Shown here one piece after another: positions 35,608-49,100 of a stretch of DNA of 64,000 nucleotides. The stretch is from Diospyros lotus (Eukaryota > Streptophyta > Magnoliopsida > Ericales > Ebenaceae). Under the pieces are notes generated by a model. That model saw only the letters and a program-made list of their open reading frames with translations. It was not told the origin of the DNA and did not search any database. The position numbers and the translations under genes were made by a program. Position 1 is the stretch's first letter, and every line of letters begins with the position of its first letter. The DNA is taken from positions 50,913,716-50,977,715 of the forward strand of contig NC_068338.1 of NCBI RefSeq assembly GCF_014633365.1, read 5' to 3'.

Positions 35608-36146
35608 AAAGTAAAAATGAAAGCCTGTGTCTTACTCCCCTCCAGTTCATTTATACATCATAGAAACAACAATTACATGCAAGCACCAGTTGTTTGCACA
35701 TGAAATTTGATAATACATCCATTTCTTGCCTGATTGTAAAGTGGCAGGAATCTATGAGGGAGACAGCAGTTGGATGCTGCACCTTCGGACTTAACAAGAA
35801 GATTGCAGAACTGCAGCAGAAGTGGAAGAGGCAGCTGCAACTGAAACTGATGTAGAAAAAACCCATGCCTGATGGCTTAAAATCACCCCACACCTAGTTG
35901 GCTTTTTCAACCATGACTTTGTGAACTGTTAAAACTTTTCATTTCTGCGCACAGCAATGTAACAACTTTATTAATTCCACAATCCGACTTCTCAACATCC
36001 GGAAGAACTTCATCAAATTGAATATTTATTTCAATGGAACGTTTGACTGTTCATCTGCTGCTACTCTAGCACCTATTTGTTATATGCTGTAGAACAATGC
36101 CATCTTCGATCAGAAAGATTAGTTAAGACCCAGAAATTTCACATTT

Positions 36147-39006
36147 TCAAGTGGGAGGTTTACAAGTATCAACAACCCTCCTAATCCGTTCCATAACTAC
36201 AGGAATATCCTTCTCTGATAATGTAGCGAAACAACATCTGAACCACCCTGGTTCAATGCAGTGGCAAGCTGACCCAGGAGTTACATTGATCTTAGCTATA
36301 TTTAAAAGTCTCTCCCACAACTCAAGCTCTCCTTTTTCATTGTAAGGTCGAACAAATCCACTCATATCAGCCCAGCAGCAAAAACCACCACTGCTCTTTG
36401 CACACTCAATCCCCAATTTTTTCAAACCTGCCACAAACAAATTGTACGTTGATTGTACCCTCTTTCTGTTGGTCTCAATGAATTCCTTCATGAACCGCAA
36501 ATCAGAGAGCATTGAAATTAGTAGCCGCTGGGTTGGTGCTGAAATTGAAGAAAATCTAGTCAACCTCTTGGAAGCTGTCAAAACATGTTCGTTCAAGGAA
36601 TAGATAACCCCAGCTCTAAAGCCCGGGAGACACAGGTCTTTGGACAGCCCATATATTATATGAACCCGGTTCTTGTCAACATCTTCAGAATCCAGAATTT
36701 CAGCCATGCTTACAAAGTCAACACTTCCAAAGGTGGACCCTGCAAATATTTCATCAGATATGATATGGATGTTCTTCTCTCTGGCAAAATCTAAGAGATT
36801 GTAGAGTGTTTCTCGAGTCAGAAGACTGCCAACAGGATTAGAAGGGTTTGAGATGAGAATTCCACGAACTTTTTGTCCCCGTTTTCTTGCCTGGTTGAAG
36901 GCTTGATCAAGAGCTGTTATACTTAAGGTGAAGTTGTCAGAGCTACGACAGTGAACAGGTATAAGTTCTACCCCTGTACGCCACCTTATATCCCTATCAA
37001 AACTGAAGATTGTTGAAAAGTCAGAAACTACTAAAAGTTGTTCTAAAATTAAAAGCATTTGTTTTCAGTTTCTAATAACTAAATTGGGAAGAGTAAACTT
37101 ACCCAGGATAGTATGGTGCGGGAACAAGGAATGCATTCCCCTGGTCTGCCAAACAAAAGCAGAGTATCTCAATTGCAGGAGTGGCACCAGCTGTTAGTAC
37201 TAATTGTGATGGGTTAAAAGACACTGCTCCTCCCATTATCTGGGACATGAAACCTGCCATTGCCTGCAAGATGGACCGAAAGTTGTTAAAAATGCAAAAT
37301 GTAACTATTCCATGACCCACGAGCTGCTTGTTTAACACAGGCAAACTGCAACAGTAGTAACAAATAATAGGTTTGGTTTCAATTTTATTCTTTCGTTATA
37401 GAATTTAGGGAAGCACTTGCTGTCTACCATCCTGAACATTGAAACATCATAACCACAGAACAGTTGATGACTAGTTCTTTTTTCTTTTTTTTTTCTATTT
37501 CTTCTTTTTCATCCAACTAAACAAAAGAGAGTACTTCAATGCATTAATGTGGCATATCTTCTATACAACCTGTAAATTATCTTCAATATAGCACCTTTAT
37601 TCCGATAGGCTTTTGGGTGGCAAAGAAGAGTATGCAAAATCAAATGATAAGAGAATTATTGTTCCAAACTCCATGCAGGCCTTAAGCATGCTCAAACATG
37701 CAGCAACGTCTAGATCCTCATATATGCAGTGTCATTATTTTTACTTCTAGGCTCAACATACTAATAAGCATAATAACTTATTATCAATTCTTGTCATCGT
37801 CATGAGTCCAGTAATTGTAACATTCTCTCATAGAACTTAAGAAAAGTATAGTTTGGTTCCTCCTAAAAATAGTATAACTGAGTGAGTTACTATTTTAAGA
37901 ACTCTCACTTTCCAAGTTCTTGTGCACACACATGAAGCATGAGAAGGAGAGTTTCAGAGTAATGTAGTAGAAGAAATCCACAAAGGCCACCACAAACGCT
38001 GGTGAAGTTCACAAGACATTTGCTGTAAACATTTCATTCAGGGCTTCATATTAATGAGAAGAAATCTAGGTTGCTTGCACCCCAAAGACAACTATATAAT
38101 ATGTTCTTCCTTTCCAATAGGGGCTACAAAATTCAAAATTACCAATTATATGCCATGCGCACAAGTGTAAAACATCTTGAATCGGGATATCATCAACTAA
38201 ACGTCTTATCTTTAGATTAGTTATTGCATTTGAAGAAGCAGAGTTGCATTAATGTCAAAAGGTTGCAATCCAGGGCAATTTACACCAGTAAATTCACAAA
38301 GCCAAGTCATGGAAACAAACGTTCAATAGATCATAATCAATCACATCTCACCACTTTCAATTCCCACAGTCCATCAGAAGGCTGGTAAGTAGCAATTCCA
38401 CTAATCCCCAAATCATCACCACCTCCTCCGAGCATCGAAACATTCAAATTTTGCAAAAGCCAATGGTCAATCAAATCCAGAGAAAGCTACAGCCACCAAA
38501 ACGCCAGAAAAACAGTTAAAAACAACAAAATAACCAATCCATACATCATCGACAAAACAAACGCATACCCTATTTTCCGCCAATCCGAGCTGAACGATGC
38601 CGTTAGGGTTCTTCAATTCGTCATAGGCATCTTCCCTAACCCTATCCAACCCAATGTAATACGGCGAATCGTTCGACTTGGCAATCGAACTTGCCCTAGA
38701 CGAAACGTGAGCTCGCCCAACCGATGCGCTTCTCGCAAGATTCGAGCGCGATGCCGTTCGCAACAGCTCGCCGATGTCCGAGGGAGACTTTGGCGGCGAA
38801 CGGTGTCGTTTGAGGTAGACTTGGAGGAAGTAGAATAGAGCACAAGGAATGAGCGAGCCCAATATAAGGCCGCCCCTTCCCTGAACCACGCCTTGTAATG
38901 GCACTATCAGCCTCATGGCCGTCCCTCCGCCGCCGGTGGAAACCTGGTTCCGGGCTTCGTCGTCAGCGTCCGTCGTCCGGCTTAACTGGAATCGGGATTG
39001 GGTCAT
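36147..39006 (-). CDS. ACS12: ACS12-type aminotransferase (ACC synthase-like), four exons
   Basis: Minus-strand exons 38569-39006, 38352-38486, 37103-37263 and 36147-37002 join in frame to 529 residues, with the stop at 36147-36149. The protein is a fold-type I pyridoxal-phosphate enzyme. It shows [54 protein letters not shown], the cofactor lysine in [15 protein letters not shown] (about residue 366) and WFRCCF. An N-terminal extension of about 120 residues carries a hydrophobic stretch ([19 protein letters not shown]) likely to anchor it in a membrane. In Arabidopsis ACS10 and ACS12 are known as amino-acid aminotransferases without ACC synthase activity, so ethylene synthesis should not be assumed. 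The start is the first true ATG; a GTG lies nine bases upstream. Wording such as [16 protein letters not shown] and the gene order both favour ACS12 over ACS10. Confidence 0.9.
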
Positions 39007-39379
39007 AGGACTCACCGTGTGTGGCGGTCGTTAGCCGACGGCCGTGGAGCGGCTGTAGTTTCCTTGGTGGCTCCGGCTGTGGAAGTGAGACAAAGTGGTT
39101 GAGTTTTGAGTGTCTGTTTGTTTCTTCGTCCGGTTCGTGACGAGTATTTGGCTGTGTTCCGGAATTTTGAGGATTTGCTTTGCTTGGCTGGGAAGGGACG
39201 ATGGCGATGCTGCCGTCCTGACCCGACGGTTTGACTTAATTGCCCCTACGCCAATGCATTATTAACTATTTTTGCCATTAAAGCTATCTCCAATAAAGCT
39301 ATCTCCCACGGCGTTGCTATTTTTTGCCTCTCAAGCCAAGTATAACGTGTCAACTCCAAATTGATGTCTTCAACGGAAC

Positions 39380-40142
39380 TAGCAGTGTCAAAAGGGCTGG
39401 GTGGCCCGCGGGCCGGGCTTTGGCCCGGCCCGTTACTGTTCATACGGGCCGGGGCCCCATTGGGGGCCGGGCTGGGCCAAAGATATTAGGCCCATGGCCC
39501 GGCCTGTGGCCCGTTGGGCCCTTATGGGTCGGGCCCATGAGACCTTTATAGGCCAGTAAGGCCCTTACTCATTTTTTTTTTTAATTTTGTTATTATTTAG
39601 TAATTATTGATATTGGATATTAAAAAATTTAATTTCACAATATATATAAATAATAACCATCAATTAATTTATTTAAAATTTTTAAGTTAAATTTTTTATA
39701 TATTTAAATTATAAATAAACATTCTCCTTTTTATATGTACATTATTTTTCATATCAATTCACAAGAAAAATTATAAGGCATATAAAATAATGAAATAATA
39801 TTTAAAACTTAAGAATTAAGATAGAAAATATTTTAAAAAGAAACAAATTAATTTTTATATATGTATATATTATATGTATTATTTTTTAAAAAATTATTTT
39901 AAAAAAAAGAAAAAAAAAAGGGCCAGGCCTGGTGGGCCCGGCCCGTTAGGCCCTGTGGGCTAAGGGCCCGGCCCGACCCTCTAGCCCACGGGCTGGCCCG
40001 GCCCGGCCCCTTTGTAGGGGGCCGTGGCCCGTGGGCCGGGCCGAGCCCTATCAATGATAAAAGGGCCCAGCCCGTTTAAAAAGCCCGTGGGCTGACTCGG
40101 GCCGGACCGGGCTGGGCCGGGCCAGCCCTTTTGACACCTATA
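39380..40142. mobile_element. Non-autonomous hAT-like element with GC-rich arms
   Basis: The ends are inverted repeats (GTGTCAAAAGGGCTGG near 39384; CCAGCCCTTTTGACAC ending near 40138), bounded by 8-bp direct repeats with one mismatch, AACGGAAC (39372-39379) and AATGGAAC (40143-40150), the hAT target size. About 170 bp at the left and 220 bp at the right are dense in GGCCC/GGGCC words, while the ~340-bp core is very AT-rich. No transposase is encoded. It lies in the gap between ACS12 and the TPX2-like gene. Confidence 0.75.
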
Positions 40143-40150
40143 AATGGAAC

Positions 40151-42960
40151 TCCTCATCATCATAATTATTCATCAAATTTCAGACAAAGCTCAAATTATC
40201 CCTAGATGTGAAGAGCAAAATCTGTAAGAGGATTCTCGTGTCTCTTTTTCCACGATAGCCATTAATGTTGAAAGAAATCGATTAGATGCTAGGCGAAAAA
40301 AATGTTCAAACACGATGACGACAATAGATTTAGAAAAAAAAAAAAGTGCAAGCATGGCGAAAGACAAAATTGACCACCACATTCAACTAGCGAAAGCATC
40401 ATTGGCGATAACAAGCAAAATGACCAACGATAGCGACGAGCAAAATGAAGCACCATTGTCGTTGATTGTCCATCTCAAATTAGTTGGTGATTTTTTTTTT
40501 TTATTTGTATATTGGATGAGTGATATTATATATTTGTGTATTTGATTCTTGAGTTTGTATATGTACTTATTTGATTATTGATTTTGTTTATGTGTATATT
40601 TAATTATTAATTTGTATATTTGATTATTAATTTATATATATGTATATGATTATTTTGAAAATTTGATTATTAATTATATGTATGTGTGTATAAATTTTTA
40701 TAGTAGTAAAAATTATAAGTAAAATAAAATAAATAAAATTAAAATTTATTAATAAATAAATCAAATAGAAAAGAGAATAAAGAGCCTGGTTGAAGTAAAT
40801 ATAATTTTTTAGATAAAATAAAAATAAAAATAAATTATTTATAATATAATAAAAAATAACATTCGAGTCTTGGAGATAGTCTAGGCACCCTGTTGATTTA
40901 TAATAAGGAGTCTCGGCAAATAGCGTTGCTTCTCTTTTTTTTTCCTTTTTATTTGTTTGAGGTTAGTTTTGTGAAAGTACAAATTATTAAACTTTTAAAT
41001 AATAAAAATAACTCCTATTAATAATAAGGGTAAAGCGGCAACATAAAATAGAAAATATTAATCATTTAATGAAAAATATTGAAGACGGCCGCTTCCTACA
41101 AGCCTGGACTAGGGCATGTAACTCTCTCTTAATGGCCACATGTCACCTTTACCCAGAGGAATCAAATAAAGAGAGAAAAGCTTCCCCTGTGAGTGCCTTC
41201 TTGTCGTCATCTTCCTCCCTTCAGTTTGAATTTGGATTCCAAGGATGATGCATGCAGGAGCGTGCTCTTTGGCTTCATCTTCCTTGGCAAGGCTCTAGGC
41301 ATGTCTTGTCTTTTGACATTGATAATTGATTGATAAAATCTTATGAACTGGGCTTATTTTAGATATAAAAATTTATGATATTGATTTAACTTTTTAATTA
41401 ATAATAAAAAATAAAATACTAAACATATCTTGTTATCTCTTGGAAGGCAAATGAGAATGATTTAAAATAATACAAGCTTGTTTTAATATGATTTTCTGCT
41501 TTTGTTATTTGCAAAATCAGAAATTTTGAAATCAAATTTATGATTTGTTTTTCTTAATTGTTGAAGTTATTCTATTTTTGACTATCAATTTTAATAAAAT
41601 GTTATTTTTAACAAAAAAAATAGAAAAATGCAAAGAACATTCACCAAATTTAACAAAATTATAAGAACTACCTTTAAAGTTTGAAAAACAATAATAACCT
41701 CCTACATTGATAAACAAAAAAACTTTTAACTCTTTATTTCATCTATTTCTCTCTCATCTCATTTGAGACAAAACAAAAAAAACAATGGTTGATGGTCCAT
41801 GGCAACCCGTAGCTATTTTGGTTTGAAAATAAAAAAATATTATATAAAGATAAGAATGTTATATTGTCTGCATCGAGCAACATAATATTTATCTGACACT
41901 GATCAAATGAGAATGAGTGTGCCTCTCCCCCCCAAAAAAAATCCCCCTCGCATGTTTGCATTGGACAAACTCAACACAGACAAAAAAAACAAATCTGTGT
42001 ATAAAGAAAACGTAAAAGAAAACCTTTGTGTGCAAATAAAAACTAAAAAAAGAAAACTCTTGTCGCCATCAAAACAAACCCCTCTACAAATCGAAGGGTC
42101 ATAAACTCTTATATGCTAATCAAAGGGTTTCACATTTTATATAGATTAAATTATTCAATTTCTAAAGAAAAAAAGAAAAAAAATAGTGGCAAAAGAGCAC
42201 CACCATCGACAATAAGGAATCATGGCTATTGCGAATTAAGGCCGTAGTTGGAAAACAGATACTATTATTGGGATGACCATCATTGCACGATCCTTAATAT
42301 TTGTGTTATCTATTACGTTAGGAGAGATAAATGGTAGATTAGGGTTTTGACCCTTGCGCAAGGTAATGTCAAACTCGTAATTCATCAAATTAATATCTGC
42401 ATATTATTCATTCGATCATTTGACCTATGCCCTAGGGGTAAAGAGAGACTATTCTTGTCACTAACAAATCCAGAGAAAGAAAGAGAGCGCACTCAAGAAC
42501 AGAGATAGAAAAAAATGAAAGAAAAAAAATTTAAAAATATAAGAATATGTTATTATTTTTAAATACTTTAATGCGATTAACTAACATAAGTTAAAATTAT
42601 AACATAACATAATATTAAATTTTAAAAGTATTCATTATATATTTTTTTCAAAATTTAAGAATTAATTTTACAATTATCTAAATTTCAGAGTTAATGCGTG
42701 TATTTTTTTTTCATAAAAATAGAATTGAAAAATAAAAAAAATAAACAACAACAATAATAAAGAGGGAAACGACAGCGGGACTATCCCATCTGTTGAAGAG
42801 AGGGTCCCACTTTTTCAAAAATTTCACTATTTCAGTGTCCGGCTTTGCGCTTTGGCCTGGCCGGCCTTTACCGCTTGTGTATATATGTCCATGTCGATGC
42901 TCTCTCTAAATATACCGGGACGCACGTCATCACTGTTTCCTTCCATGCCCTCTCTGCAAA
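40151..42960. other. Intergenic, divergent-promoter side of the TPX2-like gene
   Basis: AT-rich DNA with a TTTGATTATTAATTT-type imprecise repeat near 40550-40680 and no recognisable gene. The last few hundred bases become richer in G/C near the promoter of the following gene. Confidence 0.5.
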
Positions 42961-42985
42961 ACACGCAAATTTCGCTATTCGCCAA

Positions 42986-42992
42986 TATAAAT
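42986..42992 (+). promoter_or_regulatory. TATA-like box of the TPX2-like gene
   Basis: TATAAAT lies about 165 bases before ATG 43154, which would place transcription start near 43015-43025. It is a motif match only. Confidence 0.4.
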
Positions 42993-43153
42993 CCTCTCAT
43001 TCGCTTGTTTCCTCCCAATCCATAGGGTTTCGCCACCGAAGAAATCCATCCTGCAAACTCACAGAAGGAGAAAGCCAGGAGGACGTCAATGGAGTCCTCT
43101 GGTTTCTTCGTCTGAAATTTCGCTTTTCGGACAATCTCGCATTGCACGGAGAT

Positions 43154-46100
43154 ATGGACGAGCAATTGGAGGACTTCGTGGCGGATTGTTCCGACGACGC
43201 CTCGGAAGTTGATTCCTGCTACGAGTTCGATGCCGCTCGCTTCTTCGATTTCACTCGGCCGGAATCGCCTTCCGAGGCTCATGAGGCTGATCGCTGGTTT
43301 GACTATTCTGGAAATTATTCGCCTTCTCGTAAGCGTTTGAATTCAAGCGATGCATTAGGCTCAAAATTTGTTCGCGCATATGAATTTCGTTCGGTCCATT
43401 CATTTGATTGATTATTCGTTGGACCTTTGCAATTTCATTTGACTGAATGGTAGCATTTTCGAATAGCAATGCGTTTCCCGAGTCTAAAAGAGTGCCAAGG
43501 AGGATGTATTTCGTTCAATCAATTGCTTATTGATGCTTTGTCCGGTCAATTATTTTGATTGATGATAGCACCCTTGCAATGTGTGGTTGTAGTCCAGGTA
43601 TTCTAATGCTAGAAGTCTGGAATCAGTTATATAATCTGAATCTAAGAGAGCAAGAAGGTCGTACGAGTTCTTCACGTTTTATAGGCAAATTTAGGTTCTT
43701 AATCACGAAAATTAGAAAGTACTTGTTAGTACCAATGGAAATAAACTGAGGGGAACAGGACAATTAGGTTAATCATTTGTCTTCAGCCAGCTCTAGTTTT
43801 ATGATCAACTAGCGTCTCTCCAACGGGACTTCATATTTATTTACACGCTCTGAACTATTTAGGTGTTTCATTGACAGAAAAAAAAAAAAAAACAGAGAAA
43901 GAAAGAAAAATTGCTTTGCTATTTACGTGGATGGATGTGTCATAGCCAGACTTCTTTCATTAGGCATGTTCTATTGTTCTCAATCTGTTTGTCTTCAGTT
44001 TGCATGCCAAAATCAACCTTTCTTATTTATTCTGCAATGATGCACTTCTTTTCCTATATTTAACTCATGCCTAAGTTAATATTTGTCTCACTTGCACCCC
44101 CTCCCCCTGCAAAAAAAATGAAAATTCAGCATTTATATTAAAGTTGAAATGGAGAGAAGACATCAGAGTAGAAACTACAAATTCCTCTCTGTGTTCAAAT
44201 GATGGGGAAAGCATGATTTCTAGTGGCGGGAACCTGGACTCTGACATGGATTCTGAAGGTGGTGTATCATATGACAACAAAAATGGTACTACTCTCCTCT
44301 ATCATAGATAGTTTTTAGCAACGGTACACCTTGAAGAAATTCTGCTGCTTTCAGGAAAAATAGAAAAACAATTTGATGAAATCTAGGTTCTCTTGAGGTT
44401 TTTCCTTTAGTATTGCCTCTTACTATTTACTATTGAACATGTTTGAAGTTTGTGTTTATACGAGAAATGATAATTCAAAAGTGATCTTCATCTTTATTCG
44501 TGATGTACCCAATTTGGAGAATCAAACCACGTTATAAAATCCAATCAGGAGATTCAAATTTTCAAACCATGTTATCGAATAAAATACTCTTACCGGGAGG
44601 AGTTACCCCTTTCTTTCTTTCTCCTTCCTTGGAGAGAATTTTACTGCGTTGTCATGCTGCCATTTTCCTTATGTGGGAAACTTATGTATTTCTATTTCTT
44701 TGTTGTAATTTTTATCTGAATTATGGCCCTATAATTTTAACTAGCAATATTAGGAACCAGAAGTAGTATGTTGACAGTCAGGCCCTATATTGATATACAT
44801 AAGGTTAAGAGATAAGTAGTTACACCTCATTGTGAAACAAGAATAAAGAAACTGATAGAGACTATCTGACACAAGTTTCTTTTTTATTTTTCTTGTACTG
44901 CATGGTGTCTTCCAAGACCTCAGATTTAATTGTCTCCAATATATTACTGCATCGCAACTTGTAAAATACCATTCCCACCATCCTAAAGGAAGATACTGAT
45001 GGCATCCTTGGACTTGTTTTTGATATTCATATCTATTTGATTGATTGGCTCTAGAATGCTCCTGTTCGTTTCCATTTTTTCATTAATGATTTTTTTTTCT
45101 TTTATTTCCAGTTATTTATTGGATGGAATTCTTGGTATAAAACATAGAGATAACAGGGGGAAGAATAACCCAACATTTACGACACATATACTAGTCAGAC
45201 CTCCCAAATTTACATATCTGATATGCCACATGACGTGTGAAATATTGATGATATTGGATATGGATTGATGGGTTTAGATCGTAATAATGTGTTGGATGAT
45301 GAATTTTCTTGTTTGGTGAACTTACATATTTTTGACAGATGATTTATTGAACTTAAATTTGAATGTTTCCCAGATTTCTATTACAATAGCAATATAGCAT
45401 ATGATTGATGACATAATTTAATTTTCCCATGTTAAAATTGATGTTTAACTTTATGATTAAATGACATCTCCTATGTTCAGTTAATATAGTATCTTCATAG
45501 ATATTACTGTTATGTCTGTAGCTAGTAAAGACATGCACACACACACAAATATTCCTATCTCTAACTGGCCTAACATAGTAGGATTAAGGGTTGATATGTT
45601 GTATATATCTCAACTATGTTAATATCCTTAGTTCTTCAATTACTGATCCTCATTAGAGATTTACTATGTTTCTCTCTTGGTAATATTGCTTTATGTGCCA
45701 GGATATGGTCTTTGGTCATCTTTTAGTACTTATTCCATCCAGTTTACAAAAAAAAATCAGATTATTGCCTTCTTAACTGTAACTTGTCATCTCTGCTATG
45801 TGTCTTTCCTTGCTGTTTTTCAAATTTTCTCATCATTGAACAGAAATCCTTCATGCAGGTATGTTTTTTCACTTTTTAGTTCCTCAATTTTTAGGTTTAT
45901 TTTCCAATGGGGTGGATTAAGTTAGTTTAGGAGCCTGCCTGACAAACTTTCAACATTTGCGTAGGCTCCCTTTTATATGAATTTGTTTTTCCTTAATAAT
46001 AAAAAATTAAGTTAAGCATTTACTTCTCCTTTTGTTTTTTGTAAGTGATGTTTACCCACCCTTTCCTCTGGTCAATTAATTGGTTCCTAATTTATGCCTT

Positions 46101-49100
46101 TTCAGGACCAAAATCTTGTAATGATATGGCTTATGGTATTCCAAAAATGAAAAGAAACTCTATGGCCATGTCATCCAAAATAAGGAGCTCAACTTTTATG
46201 AAACCTACAGCAAGTCATTTGGCCAAGTTAAATGGAGCCAGTGAGGTCTATTCCTGCCAATTCTCAGGAAGGTTATAGTTGTTCCTTTTTAAGATAATTT
46301 ATAGCAACAGTTGCTTATTGATCTCTAAATTTTGTTGCCTGCTCGATGGGGATTTTTTTTTTTTTTTTTCCAACTATTGCTTTGCTATGTTGTAGTCTGT
46401 TTATTGTCATCCCCCCACCTAAACACCAATTTTTCTATCTTCCTTTCATTTCTCCACCCTTAACTGCCAGGTGTCAGAGGCCATTGACTAAAATGGATGG
46501 GAGAAGTTCAAGGAGCCCTCATGAGGTTGGCAGTTGTGCTACTAAAAGGCAAAAACTAGAGAATGGCTATCTGAGTAAGGTGTAGTTGAAGTACTCTTTT
46601 ATTGATATTTCATTTTTATGTCGGTCCGCATATTTCGGCGGGCAAATCTTATTGTATGCCTTAGAATTGTAAAATTTGTAGATAAAATCAATTTTGTTAC
46701 GTGTGATGATCTGTTAATGATAGGTGCACCAAATGACTATGATACCATTATATCAGCTGTGCTTAAAAAATTAGAATACATCATTTTCTTTCTGAAAGCT
46801 AGACTAATTTGAGTCCTATAGAGAAATTCAAAAAACCAAAAAACACTTTTGAATTAGTGTTTGACATGTCCATAGAAGTATATGCGCTCCTTAGACACTT
46901 GTAGATTTGTGCCTTCCTTTGTATTGGTCTATTGACACATGAGCAGGTATTTCCATTTCTTTTTCATGTTGTTGTCCATTGATGTATAAGAATGTCGTTA
47001 TGCCATGAACCAGGTTGCTCGTTTAAAGCACCAAAGCTTGTTGTTACACAAGTTATCCAAGGTAATTTATCTACCTGAATTGTTTGCTGTTACTAACTTA
47101 AGGTTATAATGATTACTCACTTTATTCAACGCATTCCAAGTCTATTTAGGTCAACATATTCTTACATACTAGTGGATTTTTTTAACCACTCATCTTTTTT
47201 TCCCTCTTTCTTCTTTCTCCTTTCTTTCTGTGTCTTGCCCCCTTCCCCCTCCTCCCCCTTCTGTTTTTATTAAAAAAATATAAAGCAAGTTCGACAATTT
47301 GATGCTAGTACATTTAGTTCCAAGTCCAAAGTTACTATTCCCAGAGGGCCTCATCTGGAAACTGCACAAAGAGCTCAAAAACATAGGTAAGCTCCTTGTC
47401 AGATTGTACTGGTATCTGCTGGGCTATGTCCTGATGTAGAATTTGCAGAATTCTTTCACTAAAGGCATTGGCATGTACTAATTGCAGGTCCAGGAGTAGT
47501 TCAGACTCAGGGGAACATGCAAAATCAGTGGCTCCTACATTAAAATCAAGGCCTTTGAACAGAAAAGTTGGTAGTTTCAATAAAAGGAAAATAAGTTTTG
47601 TTTTCCTAATTTCATGAAGCTGTAATCAATGAAGTTGCCAGTTTTAATTTTGTGTTGTACGCATTTGGGTTTGGCAGATTCTCAAGGTTCCTCCGCCACT
47701 TCAAAAGAAGAACAGGGCACGGTCTCCATTGTCTCAAGTAAATTGTCAGGTGTCAACATTTCCGTCTTTCATTCCAATTTGATAATTTTGGGCACTTGTG
47801 GTTATAAAAAAAAATAATATTTTCAAGCACAGATGCAGAAAGTTTCATAGAGAAATAGGTTCTTTCCACAATACTAACTCCTGTTACAACCCTCAATTTC
47901 TTTTTCTTTTTAGGTGTTCCACTCGAAGACATCAGAGAGGGCCAAGCAACACTCATCTACTAATGTAGGCAATTGTCTCTATATTGTGGACTTTTGTGCT
48001 CTTTGGACACCTATCCATACACTTTTTTTTCTAATAATTTCGTAGATTGTTTTGAGTTTATACTCGATTTCTGGCAATTATACTAGGTCTCGTGTTATTG
48101 ATGCTTATTTATTCACTGCTCAGAAGCTTGTAAGTTCGTAATTGCAGGCAGTCAACATACAGAATCCTGAGTCCATTTCAGAAAATGGGACCAAAGACGT
48201 TGGAAGGTAAAAGTTTGGACTGTGAACCTCTTTTGATTTCAAAGTTTGCCACCTAAAAAAGAGTTTCTTTGGAACCCAGCTGGCTTGGAAAATCATTCCC
48301 AAAGCACACCGCCTTATGAATGCTATTGCCAACTATTCATATCTCAGGTTGAACTGTGAAAATGCTTATCTGTGCAGGCAAGAGAAGTATGAAATGCGAA
48401 AAAGAGTCCAAGCTTGCCGCCCTCTTGTCAAAAGGGTGACTGTTAACATTAATCCCTCAAGCTTCCAAGTAGATCTCTATGACACTATAATATGAAATAA
48501 ATCTAGCTCTTGCTGCCTGCAGGATCTCAAGCTTCCAAATGATAACAGAGCATCCTACAGTCCACCAATTGAATTATTCAACAAGGTAGGATACCATATA
48601 CATTTAGATTATCTTCCATCCTTCTCTTCTATTTATCCTCTTAACTTCTTAAAGTGCATTTGGGAAAGAGGGAAATTCATGGAACAACATTCTGCTCGTT
48701 TAAGATAGATACTAGCGATGAAATAGAATGAAAACTAATTGAAACATTTTTTATTCATTTCCATCCAAAATCCTATACTTTTGTCTCCCTAAACTCGGTG
48801 AGAACTGATGAGATGGAAATAGATAACTTGATATTGTGTTTTGACAACCACTTAACTTTAATTGTTTAAAAGTTCAAATTTGCCTTTACTTAGCCACATT
48901 ATATCTTTTTGTTAAAAAGGTATAATGGTTATATATTGTTTTAATACCCTTCTATGCCATCTATTTCTATTGCTCTCCGTTACTTTATTATTATTTCTTT
49001 TGTAGCTAGTTGCTCTCCATTACTTCCATTCATATATCTCGACGGAGAAGAAAATATTTTCATGCCATTTCACTCATTTTTATTTGGTTTTATTACTAAA

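Noticed and set aside
37264..38351. Apparent loss of an exon from ACS12 between the N-terminal part and [10 protein letters not shown]
   Set aside because: The missing piece was found as exon 38352-38486 with correct splice sites and phase; the gene is complete.
42827..43282. 151-codon minus-strand frame over the TPX2-like first exon
   Set aside because: The plus strand encodes the conserved TPX2-family N-terminus there; the minus frame is a shadow.
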